Positions 7,389 through 17,198 of a DNA stretch of 64,000 nucleotides are shown here, in pieces (positions within the stretch are counted from its first letter, which is position 1; each line of letters opens with the position of its first letter). The DNA comes from Corallococcus silvisoli. Lineage in GTDB: Bacteria; Myxococcota; Myxococcia; Myxococcales; Myxococcaceae. The stretch lies in NCBI RefSeq assembly GCF_009909145.1, contig NZ_JAAAPJ010000001.1:496001-560000 (forward strand), given 5' to 3'. The notes beneath the pieces are model-generated. The model ran no database searches. It was not told the DNA's origin and saw nothing but the letters and a program-made list of their open reading frames with translations. The translations under genes were made by a program, and so were the position numbers.

Positions 7389-9026
7389 ATGCGTTCCTCC
7401 CCCCGGGTCGCCTGGCTCCTGATTCCGACGTTGTTGCTGTCGTGCACCGACGCGGGGCTCTATTCCATCGACGGCCGCGCGGGCGGCTCTCGGGACCGCG
7501 TCAGCTTCGAGGGGGACCTCTGCGTCCCCGCGGCCACCGGCGACGCGTTCCCCGTGAAGGTCGTCTTCGCCCTGCAGGGCGGCACCGGCGTGGAGACGGA
7601 GGTGGTGGGCTATGCGGTGGACGGCCTCACCACGCTCACCTCTCGCTATACCGGCCCCCAGATGCGCTTCGGGTTGGTGGCCTTCCATTCCGTGGCCACC
7701 GGCCTGCAAGGCAGCTTCACGGACGCGGCCTCCTTCCAGGCCGTCCTGCCCCGCTACGCCAGCTATCAGCAGCAGGGTCCCATCAGCATCCGCTCCGCGC
7801 TGCGCCTCTCCAAGAGCCTGATGTCCGGCGACATGCAGGCCTCCTGCCGGGGCGAGGTCGCGCGCACGCGCTACATCGTCGCGCCCGTCATCCGCAGCGC
7901 GGACGTCAGCTGTGACAACCCGGCGTACAACATCGGCATCGACAGCCGCTGCACCGCCCTTTCCCAGGCCGCCGGCTGCGGCGCCAGCCCGGAGAAGCAG
8001 GCCGAGTGCAACGCCGCGTGCAGCCAGTGCGAGCTGACCGCCGTGGTGGGAGAGCTCAAGGGGCTGGTGGAGCAGTTCGGCGCGGGCGACGTCAGCGTGC
8101 AGCCCATCTATGTGCGCGGCGGCACCCCGGACCCTGTCACCCGCCTCCAGGTGGCCGCCATCGCCAACGCGGGCGGCAGCGCGCCGGTGGAGACCGACTT
8201 CGCGGGCCTGCCCAACGCGATGGCCCGGCTGGACTATGGCGCGCTCAACAACGCGCTCAAGCTCAAGCGCTTCCTCGCCTTCAACCGCAACGTCCAGGTG
8301 CGAAACGGCAAGATGTACGCGGACAGCGACGGCGACGGCGTCTCGGATGAGGATGAGATCGCGCTCGGCCTGGACCCCACCGTCGCGGACACGGACCAGG
8401 ACGGCCTGATGGACGGCATCGAGCTGCGCATGGGCCTGGATCCGCTCGCCGTGGACATCATCAACGGGTGCAGCGTGGTGATGGACACCGACGGGGACCG
8501 CCTCAACGACTGCGAGGAGCGCGTGCTCGGCACCGACCCCTGCGTGGGCGACACCGACGGAGACGGCCTGCCGGACCTCGTGGAGGCCCTGTCCCAGACC
8601 AACCCGCTGGTCCCCGAGGACCTGCTCGACACCGACCGCGACGGCATCAGCAACATCGCGGAGGTCGAAGCCCACGGCGACCCGCTCAGCGCCGACCTCG
8701 ACTTCCACCGCGAGCGCGGCTACGGCTACTCCATCGTCCCGCTGCCCCCGACGAGCACCAGCGACCGCGCCTGCTACCGCACCCGCGTGGAGAACGTCTC
8801 CCTGGTCCCCACCCTGGAGCGGCCCCACCCGTTCTTCCCGGGCGAGGTCATCCCCAAGGGCACCAACGAGGTCTACCTCTACCTCCAGGTGGGCCGGGAC
8901 AATGATCCGCGCGGCGCCGGGGTGGGTTCGCTCTTCATCCAGGAGATCCAGTTCGACCCGAACAAGGGCCGGACCCCCGCGGGCACCGTCTCCCTCACCT
9001 CCGACGACTTCATCGTGGGCACCTGA
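7389..9026 (+). CDS. Surface lipoprotein with degenerate vWA-like domain and calcium-type DxDxDG repeats
   Basis: Starting at the ATG at 7389, the 545-residue product has a lipobox (LIPTLLLSC). Residues about 45-290 have the layout of the von Willebrand A-like domain of the two paralogues downstream ([10 protein letters not shown]), but the metal-ion site is lost: ALQGGTG stands where they have DESGS or DASQS. Then come DxDxDG repeats ([24 protein letters not shown]), typical of thrombospondin-3-like calcium binding. Last is a C-terminal domain of about 100 residues ([13 protein letters not shown]) shared with both paralogues. The likely location is the outer membrane or cell surface. The longer frame from 7314 lacks a clean signal peptide. 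Confidence 0.8.
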   Translation: MRSSPRVAWLLIPTLLLSCTDAGLYSIDGRAGGSRDRVSFEGDLCVPAATGDAFPVKVVFALQGGTGVETEVVGYAVDGLTTLTSRYTGPQMRFGLVAFHSVATGLQGSFTDAASFQAVLPRYASYQQQGPISIRSALRLSKSLMSGDMQASCRGEVARTRYIVAPVIRSADVSCDNPAYNIGIDSRCTALSQAAGCGASPEKQAECNAACSQCELTAVVGELKGLVEQFGAGDVSVQPIYVRGGTPDPVTRLQVAAIANAGGSAPVETDFAGLPNAMARLDYGALNNALKLKRFLAFNRNVQVRNGKMYADSDGDGVSDEDEIALGLDPTVADTDQDGLMDGIELRMGLDPLAVDIINGCSVVMDTDGDRLNDCEERVLGTDPCVGDTDGDGLPDLVEALSQTNPLVPEDLLDTDRDGISNIAEVEAHGDPLSADLDFHRERGYGYSIVPLPPTSTSDRACYRTRVENVSLVPTLERPHPFFPGEVIPKGTNEVYLYLQVGRDNDPRGAGVGSLFIQEIQFDPNKGRTPAGTVSLTSDDFIVGT

Positions 9027-9040
9027 GTCCCGCGGTTCGC

Positions 9041-9058
9041 GTGGGGGGCGTCCCCCAC
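9041..9058. terminator. Hairpin after the 7389-9026 gene
   Basis: A 7-bp perfect stem (GTGGGGG/CCCCCAC) with a GCGT loop starts 14 bases after the stop codon. It has no T tract, so it may act as an attenuator or a processing site rather than a classical terminator. Confidence 0.45.
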
Positions 9059-9161
9059 AGTCTCAATGGGGTGTCCCCCCCACACCCATCCTGTAGCACT
9101 CCCTCCCGAGCCCGCAACCCCTTGAAGTTCCTGACCCTGGCAGTGTTGAAAACGAAGGATC

Positions 9162-9177
9162 GCCTCTTGCTAGAGGC
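9162..9177 (+). promoter_or_regulatory. Leader hairpin upstream of the MYXO-CTERM-like protein
   Basis: A perfect 6-bp inverted repeat, GCCTCT-TGCT-AGAGGC, lies 22 bases upstream of the 9200 start and just ahead of its strong ribosome site (AAAGGAG). It could stabilise the message or gate translation. No ligand-binding leader is recognised. Confidence 0.4.
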
Positions 9178-9199
9178 AGGGGTTGTGAAAGGAGTCACC

Positions 9200-10519
9200 A
9201 TGACTATCAGTCGCATTGCCCCCATGTTGGCGCTCGGAGCATTCCTGGTGCTGAGTCCCCGCATCGCGCAGGCCCAGACGCAGGGTCCGGACAATCCGGA
9301 GTGCCTTGGAGATGAGTGCGGTCGCCCCAAGGAGGAGGGAGGCGGCTGCGGTTGTGGTTGTGGTTGCTCCGTCTGGGTGGCCTACACCGACGACGGCAAG
9401 ACGCTGTCGTACACCGACGACGCGGACGGCGACGGCAAGGCGGACGACAAGGACAACTGCCCGTTCACGCCCAACCGCGACCAGGCGGACGGCGACGGCG
9501 ACCGCGCCGGCGACGCCTGCGACAACTGCCCGGCTGTCTCCAACGCCACGCAGCTGGACACCGACGGTGACGGCATCGGCGACGCGTGCGACCCGGACAT
9601 CGACAACGACGGCATCGCCAACGCCGCGGACAACTGCCCCTCCATCCCCAACGCCAACCAGGCGGACAACGACAAGGATGGCATGGGCGACGTCTGTGAT
9701 GACGACGACGACAACGACGGCATCAAGGACGGCGTGGACAACTGCCCGCTCATCGCGAACCCGGACCAGGTGCTGCCGGCGGACGTGAGCCTGTGCCGCG
9801 TGGACGCGGACGGCGACAACATCTCCGACAACCTGGACAACTGCCCCGGCCTGGCCAACCCGGACCAGAAGGACACGGACGGGGACGGCATCGGCGACGC
9901 GTGCGACGTGGACATCGACAACGACTCCATCCTCAACGCCGCGGACAACTGCGTCGCGGTGGCCAACCGCGACCAGGCGGATGACGACGGCGACGGCATT
10001 GGCGACGCGTGCGACACGCGCTACTGCGTGGTGCTCAACAAGGACCGGCCCAACGACTGCCTCGACCCGAAGGCGCCCTTCAGCGTGGGCACCGGCGGCG
10101 TGCTGAGCGTGGAGAAGACGGGCCTGTCCGTGCGCCCGCCGCTGTTCGCCAACCGCAACGGCGCGGCCATCGAGTACACCTGGACGGTGGTGAAGCGTCC
10201 CTCCGGCTCCACCGCGGTGGTGGAGAACCCCAAGGGCGCCGTCACCTACAGCCGCCACTGGGAGTACCAGTACGTGGACGGCAGCGTGCCCAACTTCAAG
10301 CCGGACAAGGAAGGCGAGTACGAGCTGCAGGTGTCCACGCGTCTGGCCTTCGCCGACCGCGTGTTCCCCGACCAGCGCGCCTCCATCTCCAGCCTGTTCC
10401 TGAAGGTGGGCAAGGAAGATACGGGCGGCGGCTGCACATCCCTGCCCGCGGGTGGTAGCGCCGCGGCCCTGGGCGCTGGCGTGCTCGGCCTGCTGCTGCG
10501 TCGCCGTCGGAAGGCGTAA
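9200..10519 (+). CDS. Secreted thrombospondin-3-repeat protein with MYXO-CTERM-like tail
   Basis: The ATG at 9200 follows AAAGGAG at ideal spacing, so the 439-residue form is preferred over the longer frame. A signal peptide ends near RIAQAQ. The mature protein opens with alternating Gly/Cys (GGGCGCGCGC), then six DNCP-type calcium repeats between about residues 75 and 270 ([48 protein letters not shown]). A beta-rich domain follows ([17 protein letters not shown], about 300-400), which looks Ig/PKD-like. The end is a Cys, then a hydrophobic helix, then RRRRKA, the layout of MYXO-CTERM sorting tags that are cut and anchored at the outer surface. Confidence 0.85.
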   Translation: MTISRIAPMLALGAFLVLSPRIAQAQTQGPDNPECLGDECGRPKEEGGGCGCGCGCSVWVAYTDDGKTLSYTDDADGDGKADDKDNCPFTPNRDQADGDGDRAGDACDNCPAVSNATQLDTDGDGIGDACDPDIDNDGIANAADNCPSIPNANQADNDKDGMGDVCDDDDDNDGIKDGVDNCPLIANPDQVLPADVSLCRVDADGDNISDNLDNCPGLANPDQKDTDGDGIGDACDVDIDNDSILNAADNCVAVANRDQADDDGDGIGDACDTRYCVVLNKDRPNDCLDPKAPFSVGTGGVLSVEKTGLSVRPPLFANRNGAAIEYTWTVVKRPSGSTAVVENPKGAVTYSRHWEYQYVDGSVPNFKPDKEGEYELQVSTRLAFADRVFPDQRASISSLFLKVGKEDTGGGCTSLPAGGSAAALGAGVLGLLLRRRRKA

Positions 10520-10553
10520 CAGGGTGTCCCCCATGCCCGGAGGTCCGCATCGC

Positions 10554-12539
10554 ATGCGCCGTCTGCTTGTTGTTTCGTTTCTTGCGACCGGCCTCCTGGC
10601 CATGGGTGTGCTGTCCTGTTCAGACACGCTCCTGGAGCCGCGTGCCCAGGAGCAGTCCCAGCTGGATGACCGGCTGACGCTCACCGGCCGGGTGTGTACA
10701 CGCCCGGCCAACCCCACCGGCTTCCCGGTGAAGGTGGTGCTCGTCGTCGACGAGTCCGGCAGCATGTGCGTGTCGGATCCTCCGGGCTCGCAGGAGGGCA
10801 GCGGCTTCTGCGAGCGCGCCGAGGTCCAGGCCATCATCCCGCCGGGCGTCACCGAGCCGGCGCGCGTGCGGGCCCTGAAGAACCTGGTGTCGGGCTTCAA
10901 GCGCATCAACGACGCGCGCCAGGGCAACATCAGCATCGCCATCGCCCCGTTCGAGACGAACGTGAAGAACACCTGGCCGCCCGCCTCCACGGGGGACCGC
11001 TTCGCGCCGCCGGGCAACATCAACAGCTACATCGAAGGGCTCCAGTCGCAGCTGGGCAAGGGCACGGACTACCAGGGCGCGCTCAGCTACGCGTACAGCC
11101 TCATCGCCAGCGACATCGCGGCGGTGTCGCAGTCCACGCCGGAGCTGCTGCCGCGCACGCGCTACGTCGTCGTGTTCCTCACGGACGGCACGCCGTATCC
11201 GCGCTGCTCCGCCAATGACAACCTGTCTGTCTACGCGGGGCCGGACACGCCGGACCTCACCTGGCGCGACTCCATCTCCAGCTTCTGCAACGCCACCAGC
11301 ACCACCGACGCCATCACCGGCTTCGAGGTGGGCACCGACCGCAACCAGAACTACCAGCTCTTCAGCTACGTGCGCCGGCTGATGGAGCTGAAGACGCAGT
11401 ACAACGTGGGCGACGTGCGCATGCACACGGTGCTGCTCTTCAACGAAGAGGCCGTGCGCGCCTGCGGCCCCATCTGCCAGGACATCTACGGCACCTACCC
11501 GGGCGTCCCGGAGGCGCAGTACCCGCAGGCGGCGAAGAAGATCGCCTCCTACCTGCTCAAGCGCTTCGCGGAGATGGGCAACGGCGTCTACCAGGAGTTC
11601 AGCGACACGGCTGAAATCTCAGAGCTGGGCCTGGGCGCGCTGGACTACTCGTCCTTCGCTTCGCCCAACGTGATGAAGACGCTGCTGGTGGAGCCGCTGA
11701 GCTCCGCGCCAGGGGACAACGGCCGCGTGCTGGACAGCGACGGCGACGGCGTTCCGGACTCGCTGGACAACGCCTTCACGCTGAAGACGAGCCCCTTCAT
11801 CGTGGACAGCGACGGGGACTGCCTGAGCGACGGCTTCGAGTACCGCCGCCAGGACCAGGGCTTCAAGCCGGGCAACGACCTGGATGCGCGCGGCTGCGAC
11901 CCCAAGTCTCCGCTGACGCTCAACTGCGTGTGCCGCGACACGGATGGCGACGGGCTGTCGCAGTTCGCGGAGGACTACCTCAAGACGCGCCAGGGCATCG
12001 TGGACAGCGACGGCGACGGCATGCCGGACGGGCTGGAGGTGAAGTACGGCCTCAACCCGCTCCAGTCGAGCGTGGCCGGCCTGGACACCGACGGCGACGG
12101 CATCCCGGACGACGAGGAGTTGAAGGCTGGCAGCGACCCCACCCGGCGCGACCGGCTCTTCCACGACAAGTACGGCATCCAGTACGAGGTGAAGAAGGTT
12201 CCGGGCGGCGTCGACACGAACGGCGTCTGCTACGACTTCACCGTGTCCAACCTCCAGATGGTGACGCCGCCGGATCGCGCGGGCGTGAAGCAGGGCTACA
12301 ACCTGTTCAAGGTGTGGTTCGCGGAGGCGCCGGAGAGCGGCGTCGCCACCGACTACGGCGTCTGGCGCACCGCGTGTGCCTGGGCGCAGTACGCGCCGCC
12401 CAGCGTGCGCGTGCCGCTGGGTCCGGACCTGGCGCTGGAGGACCGCAACTTCGTGCAGCCGCGAGATCTCGTGGACCCCTGGGCTACCCAGGGCAGTTGC
12501 GTCGGCGTGTCGCCGTCGCAGGGAGGCGCGTCGCCTTGA
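10554..12539 (+). CDS. Surface lipoprotein, vWA domain plus calcium repeats
   Basis: The 661-residue product has a lipobox (MGVLSCSD). Its vWA domain carries an intact metal site start (VVDESGSM near residue 65) and the later FLTDG element; the domain runs to about residue 370. DxDxDG calcium-type repeats fill about 390-530 (DSDGDGVPDSLDN, DTDGDGIPDDEE), followed by the shared C-terminal domain (CYDFTVSNLQMV). The ATG at 10554 has GGAGGT about 8 bases upstream. vWA domains of this kind bind protein partners through a divalent metal; here the partner is unknown. The TTG start of the next gene overlaps its stop, so the two are coupled. Confidence 0.85.
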   Translation: MRRLLVVSFLATGLLAMGVLSCSDTLLEPRAQEQSQLDDRLTLTGRVCTRPANPTGFPVKVVLVVDESGSMCVSDPPGSQEGSGFCERAEVQAIIPPGVTEPARVRALKNLVSGFKRINDARQGNISIAIAPFETNVKNTWPPASTGDRFAPPGNINSYIEGLQSQLGKGTDYQGALSYAYSLIASDIAAVSQSTPELLPRTRYVVVFLTDGTPYPRCSANDNLSVYAGPDTPDLTWRDSISSFCNATSTTDAITGFEVGTDRNQNYQLFSYVRRLMELKTQYNVGDVRMHTVLLFNEEAVRACGPICQDIYGTYPGVPEAQYPQAAKKIASYLLKRFAEMGNGVYQEFSDTAEISELGLGALDYSSFASPNVMKTLLVEPLSSAPGDNGRVLDSDGDGVPDSLDNAFTLKTSPFIVDSDGDCLSDGFEYRRQDQGFKPGNDLDARGCDPKSPLTLNCVCRDTDGDGLSQFAEDYLKTRQGIVDSDGDGMPDGLEVKYGLNPLQSSVAGLDTDGDGIPDDEELKAGSDPTRRDRLFHDKYGIQYEVKKVPGGVDTNGVCYDFTVSNLQMVTPPDRAGVKQGYNLFKVWFAEAPESGVATDYGVWRTACAWAQYAPPSVRVPLGPDLALEDRNFVQPRDLVDPWATQGSCVGVSPSQGGASP

Positions 12540-14326
12540 GCCGCGCGGGACGTTGGTGGGCCCTCGCCCTGGTGGGGCTCGCGGTGGTGGTCGCCTGTAC
12601 CGATACGTACCTCTATGACCCTCGCCGGGACACGGAGGTGCCCGCGGACCGGGCGGTGGCGCTGGAGGGCCGCTTCTGCACGCTGGGCGCGAACGAGGTG
12701 CGCCGGCCCATCAAGATCATCGTCGCCATGGACGCCAGTCAGTCCATGCGCGTGAGCGACCCGGACGGCACCCGCGCCACGGCGCTGGTGGACCTCATCG
12801 AGAACCTCCCGCAGGACGACGAGGTCTCCATCGCGGTGATGCTCTTCGCGGGCAGCACCACGGCGTTCCTCACCCAGGACCCGGGGCCTCCGGCGGAGGA
12901 TGGCTTCGTGCAGCTGTCGCTGCTGGACGCCACCGCGAAGGCCAAGCTCACCGAACAGCTGCTCACGTTCCGCAACACGGACACGTCGCCGAACCGGGAC
13001 TCCACCGACTTCGTCAAGCCGCTGTCGGACATCTACTCGCTCATCAACACGGACATCGCGCGGGCGCGGCTGCAGCCGAACGGGAACGAGGCGCTGGCGC
13101 AGGCGCGCTACTCCGTCATCTTCCTGTCGGACGGCAAGCCCACCAACAACCAGGACGACGAGCTCATCCGCGGCGACGCGGTGGTGCGCATCCGGCAGCT
13201 GCGCGACCTGGTGGAGGACGTGCGCTTCAACACCGTGCACGTTTTCAACCCCACGCAGCCCGTCCCGTCCGTGTGCGACCTGGTGTCCGAGGACGGCGGC
13301 TTCGGCGACGGCGGCTGCCCGCTGCTCATCATCAACCAGAACGCGGATCGCCTGGAGAAGATGGCCACGCTGGGCGGCGGCAACTTCCGCGACTTCCGCA
13401 ACAACGAGCCCATCAACTTCCTCAACTTCCAGTTCGGGCAGGTGCGCCGCGCCTTCATCGTGAAGGAGTTCGTGGCGTCCAACTTCTCCGCGCCCCCGGG
13501 CAGCCCGCTGGGTGAGGCGGACACCGACGGCGACGGCCTCTCCGACGCGCGCGAGCTGGAGCTGGGCACCAACCCCAACCTGCGCGACACGGACGGCGAC
13601 GGCTTCAGCGACGGCGTGGAGGTGTACTTCCGCGACCGCGGCGTGGACTTCAACCCCACTCAGGTCGCGCTGGCGGACGGCGGCGGCCTGGACAAGGGCT
13701 GCCCGCCCGCGCTGCGCGGCGTGGACTCGGACTGCGATGGCCTCCTGGATTGCGACGAGCAGTTCATCGGCACCAACGCCACGCTCCAGGACAGCGACGG
13801 CGACGGCATTCCGGATGGCATGGAGTGGCGGGGCGGCACCCAGGGCTCCAGCAAGGACCTGGACGAGGATCCGGACACCGACGGGCTGACCAACCGCAAC
13901 GAGGTGCGCATGCACATGCGGCCCCTCCAGGTGGACACCGCCAACCTGGCCTCGGACGCGTACCGCTACAGCATGGAGGCGGATGGCCCGGTGGATGCGG
14001 ACGGCCGCCAGTGCTACCGCTTCCGCGTGGACAACGTGCTGCTCGCGCCCACCATCGCGATGATCGCGGATGGCGGCGTGGACGGGGGCGTGGACGCCGG
14101 CACCGTGCAGCGCGGCGCGGGCTACAACGACATCTACCTCTCCGTGGCGATGCTGCCCGCGGACGACCCCACCGCGCGCACGCTGGTGCGCACCTTCCGC
14201 GTGGACTCCGTGCGCTACCCGGTGGGCGGCATCAAGTCGCCTCCGGATGGCGTCATCCGCGTGAACCCCCAGGACTTCGTGGACGGCTGCCCCGGCGTCG
14301 CTCCCACGCTCGCGCCCGTCCCCTGA
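12536..14326 (+). CDS. Surface lipoprotein, vWA domain plus calcium repeats (paralogue)
   Basis: Translation probably starts at the TTG at 12536, which overlaps the previous TGA (TTGA) and has GGGAGG about 9 bases upstream. This gives 596 residues with a lipobox (LAVVVACTD). The vWA domain has the metal motif VAMDASQSM near residue 64 and VIFLSDGKPTNN later. Calcium-type repeats follow (DTDGDGLSDARE, DTDGDGFSDGVE, DSDGDGIPDGME), then the shared C-terminal domain (CYRFRVDNVLLAPT). It is co-linear with the 7389 and 10554 genes over its whole length, so the three arose by duplication. Function beyond a calcium-dependent surface adhesin-like role cannot be read. Confidence 0.85.
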   Translation: MSRAGRWWALALVGLAVVVACTDTYLYDPRRDTEVPADRAVALEGRFCTLGANEVRRPIKIIVAMDASQSMRVSDPDGTRATALVDLIENLPQDDEVSIAVMLFAGSTTAFLTQDPGPPAEDGFVQLSLLDATAKAKLTEQLLTFRNTDTSPNRDSTDFVKPLSDIYSLINTDIARARLQPNGNEALAQARYSVIFLSDGKPTNNQDDELIRGDAVVRIRQLRDLVEDVRFNTVHVFNPTQPVPSVCDLVSEDGGFGDGGCPLLIINQNADRLEKMATLGGGNFRDFRNNEPINFLNFQFGQVRRAFIVKEFVASNFSAPPGSPLGEADTDGDGLSDARELELGTNPNLRDTDGDGFSDGVEVYFRDRGVDFNPTQVALADGGGLDKGCPPALRGVDSDCDGLLDCDEQFIGTNATLQDSDGDGIPDGMEWRGGTQGSSKDLDEDPDTDGLTNRNEVRMHMRPLQVDTANLASDAYRYSMEADGPVDADGRQCYRFRVDNVLLAPTIAMIADGGVDGGVDAGTVQRGAGYNDIYLSVAMLPADDPTARTLVRTFRVDSVRYPVGGIKSPPDGVIRVNPQDFVDGCPGVAPTLAPVP

Positions 14327-14372
14327 TGCCCCCTTGATGATGCCGATGACGTCGAAGCCTCCCGAGTCCCCC

Positions 14373-16673
14373 ATGCGCCTCCGCACCCGACTGCTCCCGC
14401 TCGCGCTCCTCCTGCTGGCCGCCTGCTCCTCCGGCGGAGACGAAAACCCGGATGGCGGCACGGGCGTGGTGGAGGACCTGTGCAACAGCCGCGACGAGGC
14501 CCTGACGAACCCGGACTGCGAGCTGAAGCCCGGCGTGGCGCTGGAGCGCTACCTGGCCCTCACCGGCGACGTGAAGGCGGGTGACGAGGACTGGTACAGC
14601 ATCCGCATCCCCTCCACCGCCAACGCGCGCACGCTGGTGCACATCACCGCCACGTACCTGGCCTCCAGCACGCCGGTGAACCTGTCCGTCACCGTGACGG
14701 AGAAGGACAAGAACACCGCGCTGGTGTCGAAGTCGGACCAGCACGGCTCGGGCGCGCCGAAGCCGGTGGACATCGTGCTGCCGTACGGCACGCCGGACAC
14801 GCAGCTCATCGTGGTGGTGCGCGACGCGCCGGTGAACCCCACGCGCCCCGCCTACGACGCGCGCAATCCCTACCGGCTCACCGTGGAGCTCATCGAGAAC
14901 CCGGACACGAACGAGCCCAATGACGTCACGCCCACGCCCATCGCGCTCAACGCGCAGGGCGCCGTGCAGGTGGGCACGGCCAAGGGCTATCTGGCCACGG
15001 ACGGCGACGTGGACCGCTTCAGCTTCCCGCTCACGGTGGGGAAGATCGCCTACGTGCGGGTCACCGCGCCGGACCAGGGCTTCGTCCCCAACTTCCGCCT
15101 CTCCTACGAGCTGCTGCGCCCCGGCACCACCGACAAGGAGTCGGAGGGCAACGTGCTGCCCAAGGTGCACCCGGGCGTGCTGGCCACCGCGCGCAAGGTG
15201 AAGCTGGCGGGGACGTGGGTCCTGGTGGTGAAGGGCTACCGCGGCAACAACGAGCCCGTGCCCGCGGGCGACCTGCGCCAGCCGTACGAGGTGGAGGTGC
15301 GCGTCGTGGACGAAGCCGACCCGCAGGACCAGTCCGGCGACAACGACAGCTACGCCCGCGCCTTCTCGCGAGACCTGGTGGGGGCCCCGGGCACGTCCAC
15401 GTCCTTCACCGGACGCCTGGGCTACGTGACCGACCGCGACTGGTTCGCGCTGCGCCTGCCCGCGTACGCGAAGCCCAGCGTGCTGCGCTACCGGCTGGTG
15501 GAGGTCCCCACCACCGTCCGCTTCGACCCGCTGCCCCTGCCGCTGGGCCAGCTGCCGGACCGGCAGGTGTTGGTGTTCACCACCGTCAGCACCTCCGTCA
15601 CCGCCGAGCAGCGCGCCACCTGCACCAACGACGCGACGGTGTGCCCCCGCGACGTGCGCGAACACCCCGACGCGCCGGGGCTGGTGCAGGCCTACTGCAA
15701 CAACCCGGAGGCGGTGCTGTGCATCCAGTCGCTGCGCGAGGAGAGCGACCCGGCGCGCTTCCCCAGCCTGCGCAACTTCCAGGGCGCGCTGCCGGTGCCG
15801 GCGCACGCCGCGACCACGACGTACCACTTCGTGGTGCAGGACGACGGCAACAACTGGGCGGACGACCGCGACTACCGGCTGGAGGTGTCCTGGGAGGACG
15901 ACGACGCGGAGGAGGTCGCCGCCTACAGCGGAGGCGTGGAGCAGGCGCGCGCCAAGACGCTCAACGGCGTGGGCGCGGGGAACCTGCCGGTGGGCAACGC
16001 CACCTTCGAGGCGAAGGGCCAGCTGTCCTACGGCCACGGCCGCCTGCGCACCAACGACCGCGCCACCGGCCTGGGCGTGCGCGGCCCCGAAGACTACGAC
16101 GCGGTGCCCTCCGACACGGACACCTTCCAGTACCAGCTCCCCGCGCTGAGCGCGCCGGAGGACGCGGCGTGGCTGGTGCAGTGGGAGGTGGAGAACCTGG
16201 CGGACGGCGGCACGCCGCATGGTCTGGCGTTGGATTTGACCTTCTGTGATGGCAACAGCACGGACGGCGGCGCCGGCACCTGCACGCCGGTGTCCACCAC
16301 CAGCACGGGCGGCGCGCTGACGCTGGCCTACAACCCGTCGGTGATGCGCGCGTGGCACACCAGCGTGAGCACGCCCCTGAGCAGCTACCAGGCGCTGTAT
16401 CAGTTGGAGAAGACAGCCAGCACCACGCGCGTCACGGTGGCGCCCTATGCGTGTGCCTGTCTGGAGCGGCGCTTCATCAAGGGCGGCACGCTCAAGGTGG
16501 CGGTGAGCGCCACCGAGCGCACGGACTATGAGCGGGTTGGCTACACGCTGCGCACCGGCTACGGCGACTACCCCCGCGGCTACACGGCGGCGGATGGGGG
16601 CGCCCCCACCCAGTGCCCCGCGCCCGCGCTGGACGGTGGCACGTGGGTGGGCGGTTGCCAGTTCACCCAATAG
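14373..16673 (+). CDS. Large lipoprotein with pre-peptidase-C-like beta-sandwich repeats
   Basis: From the ATG at 14373 (766 residues) there is a signal peptide with lipobox (LALLLLAACSSGG). At least three beta-sandwich units follow with the pattern of pre-peptidase C-terminal (PPC-like) domains: a short glycine strand and then D.DW/F (VKAGDEDWYSIRIP near residue 65, YLATDGDVDRFSFPL near 210, GRLGYVTDRDWFALRLP near 350). The rest is beta-rich, with cysteines near the end (YACACLERRF). It lies 46 bases downstream of the paralogous lipoproteins and probably belongs to the same operon. Such domains usually help secreted enzymes or adhesins bind; no catalytic domain is visible here. Confidence 0.75.
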   Translation: MRLRTRLLPLALLLLAACSSGGDENPDGGTGVVEDLCNSRDEALTNPDCELKPGVALERYLALTGDVKAGDEDWYSIRIPSTANARTLVHITATYLASSTPVNLSVTVTEKDKNTALVSKSDQHGSGAPKPVDIVLPYGTPDTQLIVVVRDAPVNPTRPAYDARNPYRLTVELIENPDTNEPNDVTPTPIALNAQGAVQVGTAKGYLATDGDVDRFSFPLTVGKIAYVRVTAPDQGFVPNFRLSYELLRPGTTDKESEGNVLPKVHPGVLATARKVKLAGTWVLVVKGYRGNNEPVPAGDLRQPYEVEVRVVDEADPQDQSGDNDSYARAFSRDLVGAPGTSTSFTGRLGYVTDRDWFALRLPAYAKPSVLRYRLVEVPTTVRFDPLPLPLGQLPDRQVLVFTTVSTSVTAEQRATCTNDATVCPRDVREHPDAPGLVQAYCNNPEAVLCIQSLREESDPARFPSLRNFQGALPVPAHAATTTYHFVVQDDGNNWADDRDYRLEVSWEDDDAEEVAAYSGGVEQARAKTLNGVGAGNLPVGNATFEAKGQLSYGHGRLRTNDRATGLGVRGPEDYDAVPSDTDTFQYQLPALSAPEDAAWLVQWEVENLADGGTPHGLALDLTFCDGNSTDGGAGTCTPVSTTSTGGALTLAYNPSVMRAWHTSVSTPLSSYQALYQLEKTASTTRVTVAPYACACLERRFIKGGTLKVAVSATERTDYERVGYTLRTGYGDYPRGYTAADGGAPTQCPAPALDGGTWVGGCQFTQ

Positions 16674-16684
16674 TCAGCACGGGC

Positions 16685-16714
16685 AGGCGGCGGGGCTTCG
16701 GGCCTCCGCCGCCT
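16685..16714. terminator. Bidirectional hairpin between convergent genes
   Basis: AGGCGGCGG-GGC pairs with GCC-T-CCGCCGCCT, about 12 bp with a single bulged T and a TTCGG loop. It sits 11 bases after the plus-strand stop and 18 bases from the minus-strand stop, so it could end transcription from both sides. Confidence 0.6.
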
Positions 16715-16732
16715 TCCGGCGCTGTCCCACCG

Positions 16733-17167
16733 CTACCGGGCGATGCCCTTGCCCTTGAGCGGAAGCTCTCGCGTCCCGCCGTTGGCGGCGTTGGACTTGA
16801 GGGTGAGGGTGCCGGTGAACTCCCGGGCCTCGTTGGGCTTGAAGGCGACTTCGATATAGGTGCGCTGGTAGGTCTCCAGCTTGAGCGCGCCGCTCTGCGG
16901 CCAGTTCTCCGGCTTCTTCAGGGTGAAGACACCGGGGCCGGAGAGGGAGACGTCGGTGAGCTCCAGCGTCTGGAGACCGCGGTTCTCCACGTAGAGTGTG
17001 TTGAAGGTCGTCGTCCCCACGTAGGTTCCGGCGGAGAACTCCGTGTCGAAACTGAGCTCGGTGCGGTCGATGAGCAGTTGCGGCGCCTCCGGAAGGTCGG
17101 TGCCCTCCCCGCCGCAGCCCGCCAGGGCGATGATGGTGAGAGGCAGCCAGAAGTTGCGCAGACGCAT
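16733..17167 (-). CDS. Small lipoprotein with HYDIN/ASPM-like Ig domain
   Basis: The 144-residue form starts at the second of two ATGs (17173 and 17167), which puts GAGGAG 9 bases upstream. A lipobox (LTIIALAGCGGEG) is followed by one immunoglobulin-like domain of the choice-of-anchor-D/HYDIN type. This is shown by LYVENRGLQTLELTDVSL, then FKPNEAREFTGTLTLKS, and the closing GTRELPLKGKG. Such domains are structural modules in myxobacterial surface lipoproteins. It starts only 31 bases from the start of the divergent 17199 gene. Confidence 0.8.
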   Translation of the reverse strand: MRLRNFWLPLTIIALAGCGGEGTDLPEAPQLLIDRTELSFDTEFSAGTYVGTTTFNTLYVENRGLQTLELTDVSLSGPGVFTLKKPENWPQSGALKLETYQRTYIEVAFKPNEAREFTGTLTLKSNAANGGTRELPLKGKGIAR

Positions 17168-17198
17168 GGACATCCACTCCTCGGTGAGGTTCAGAAGA

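Noticed and set aside
9400..10020. Periodic GAC-rich DNA
   Set aside because: It is fully explained by the calcium-repeat coding sequence (DxDGDG/DNCP motifs).
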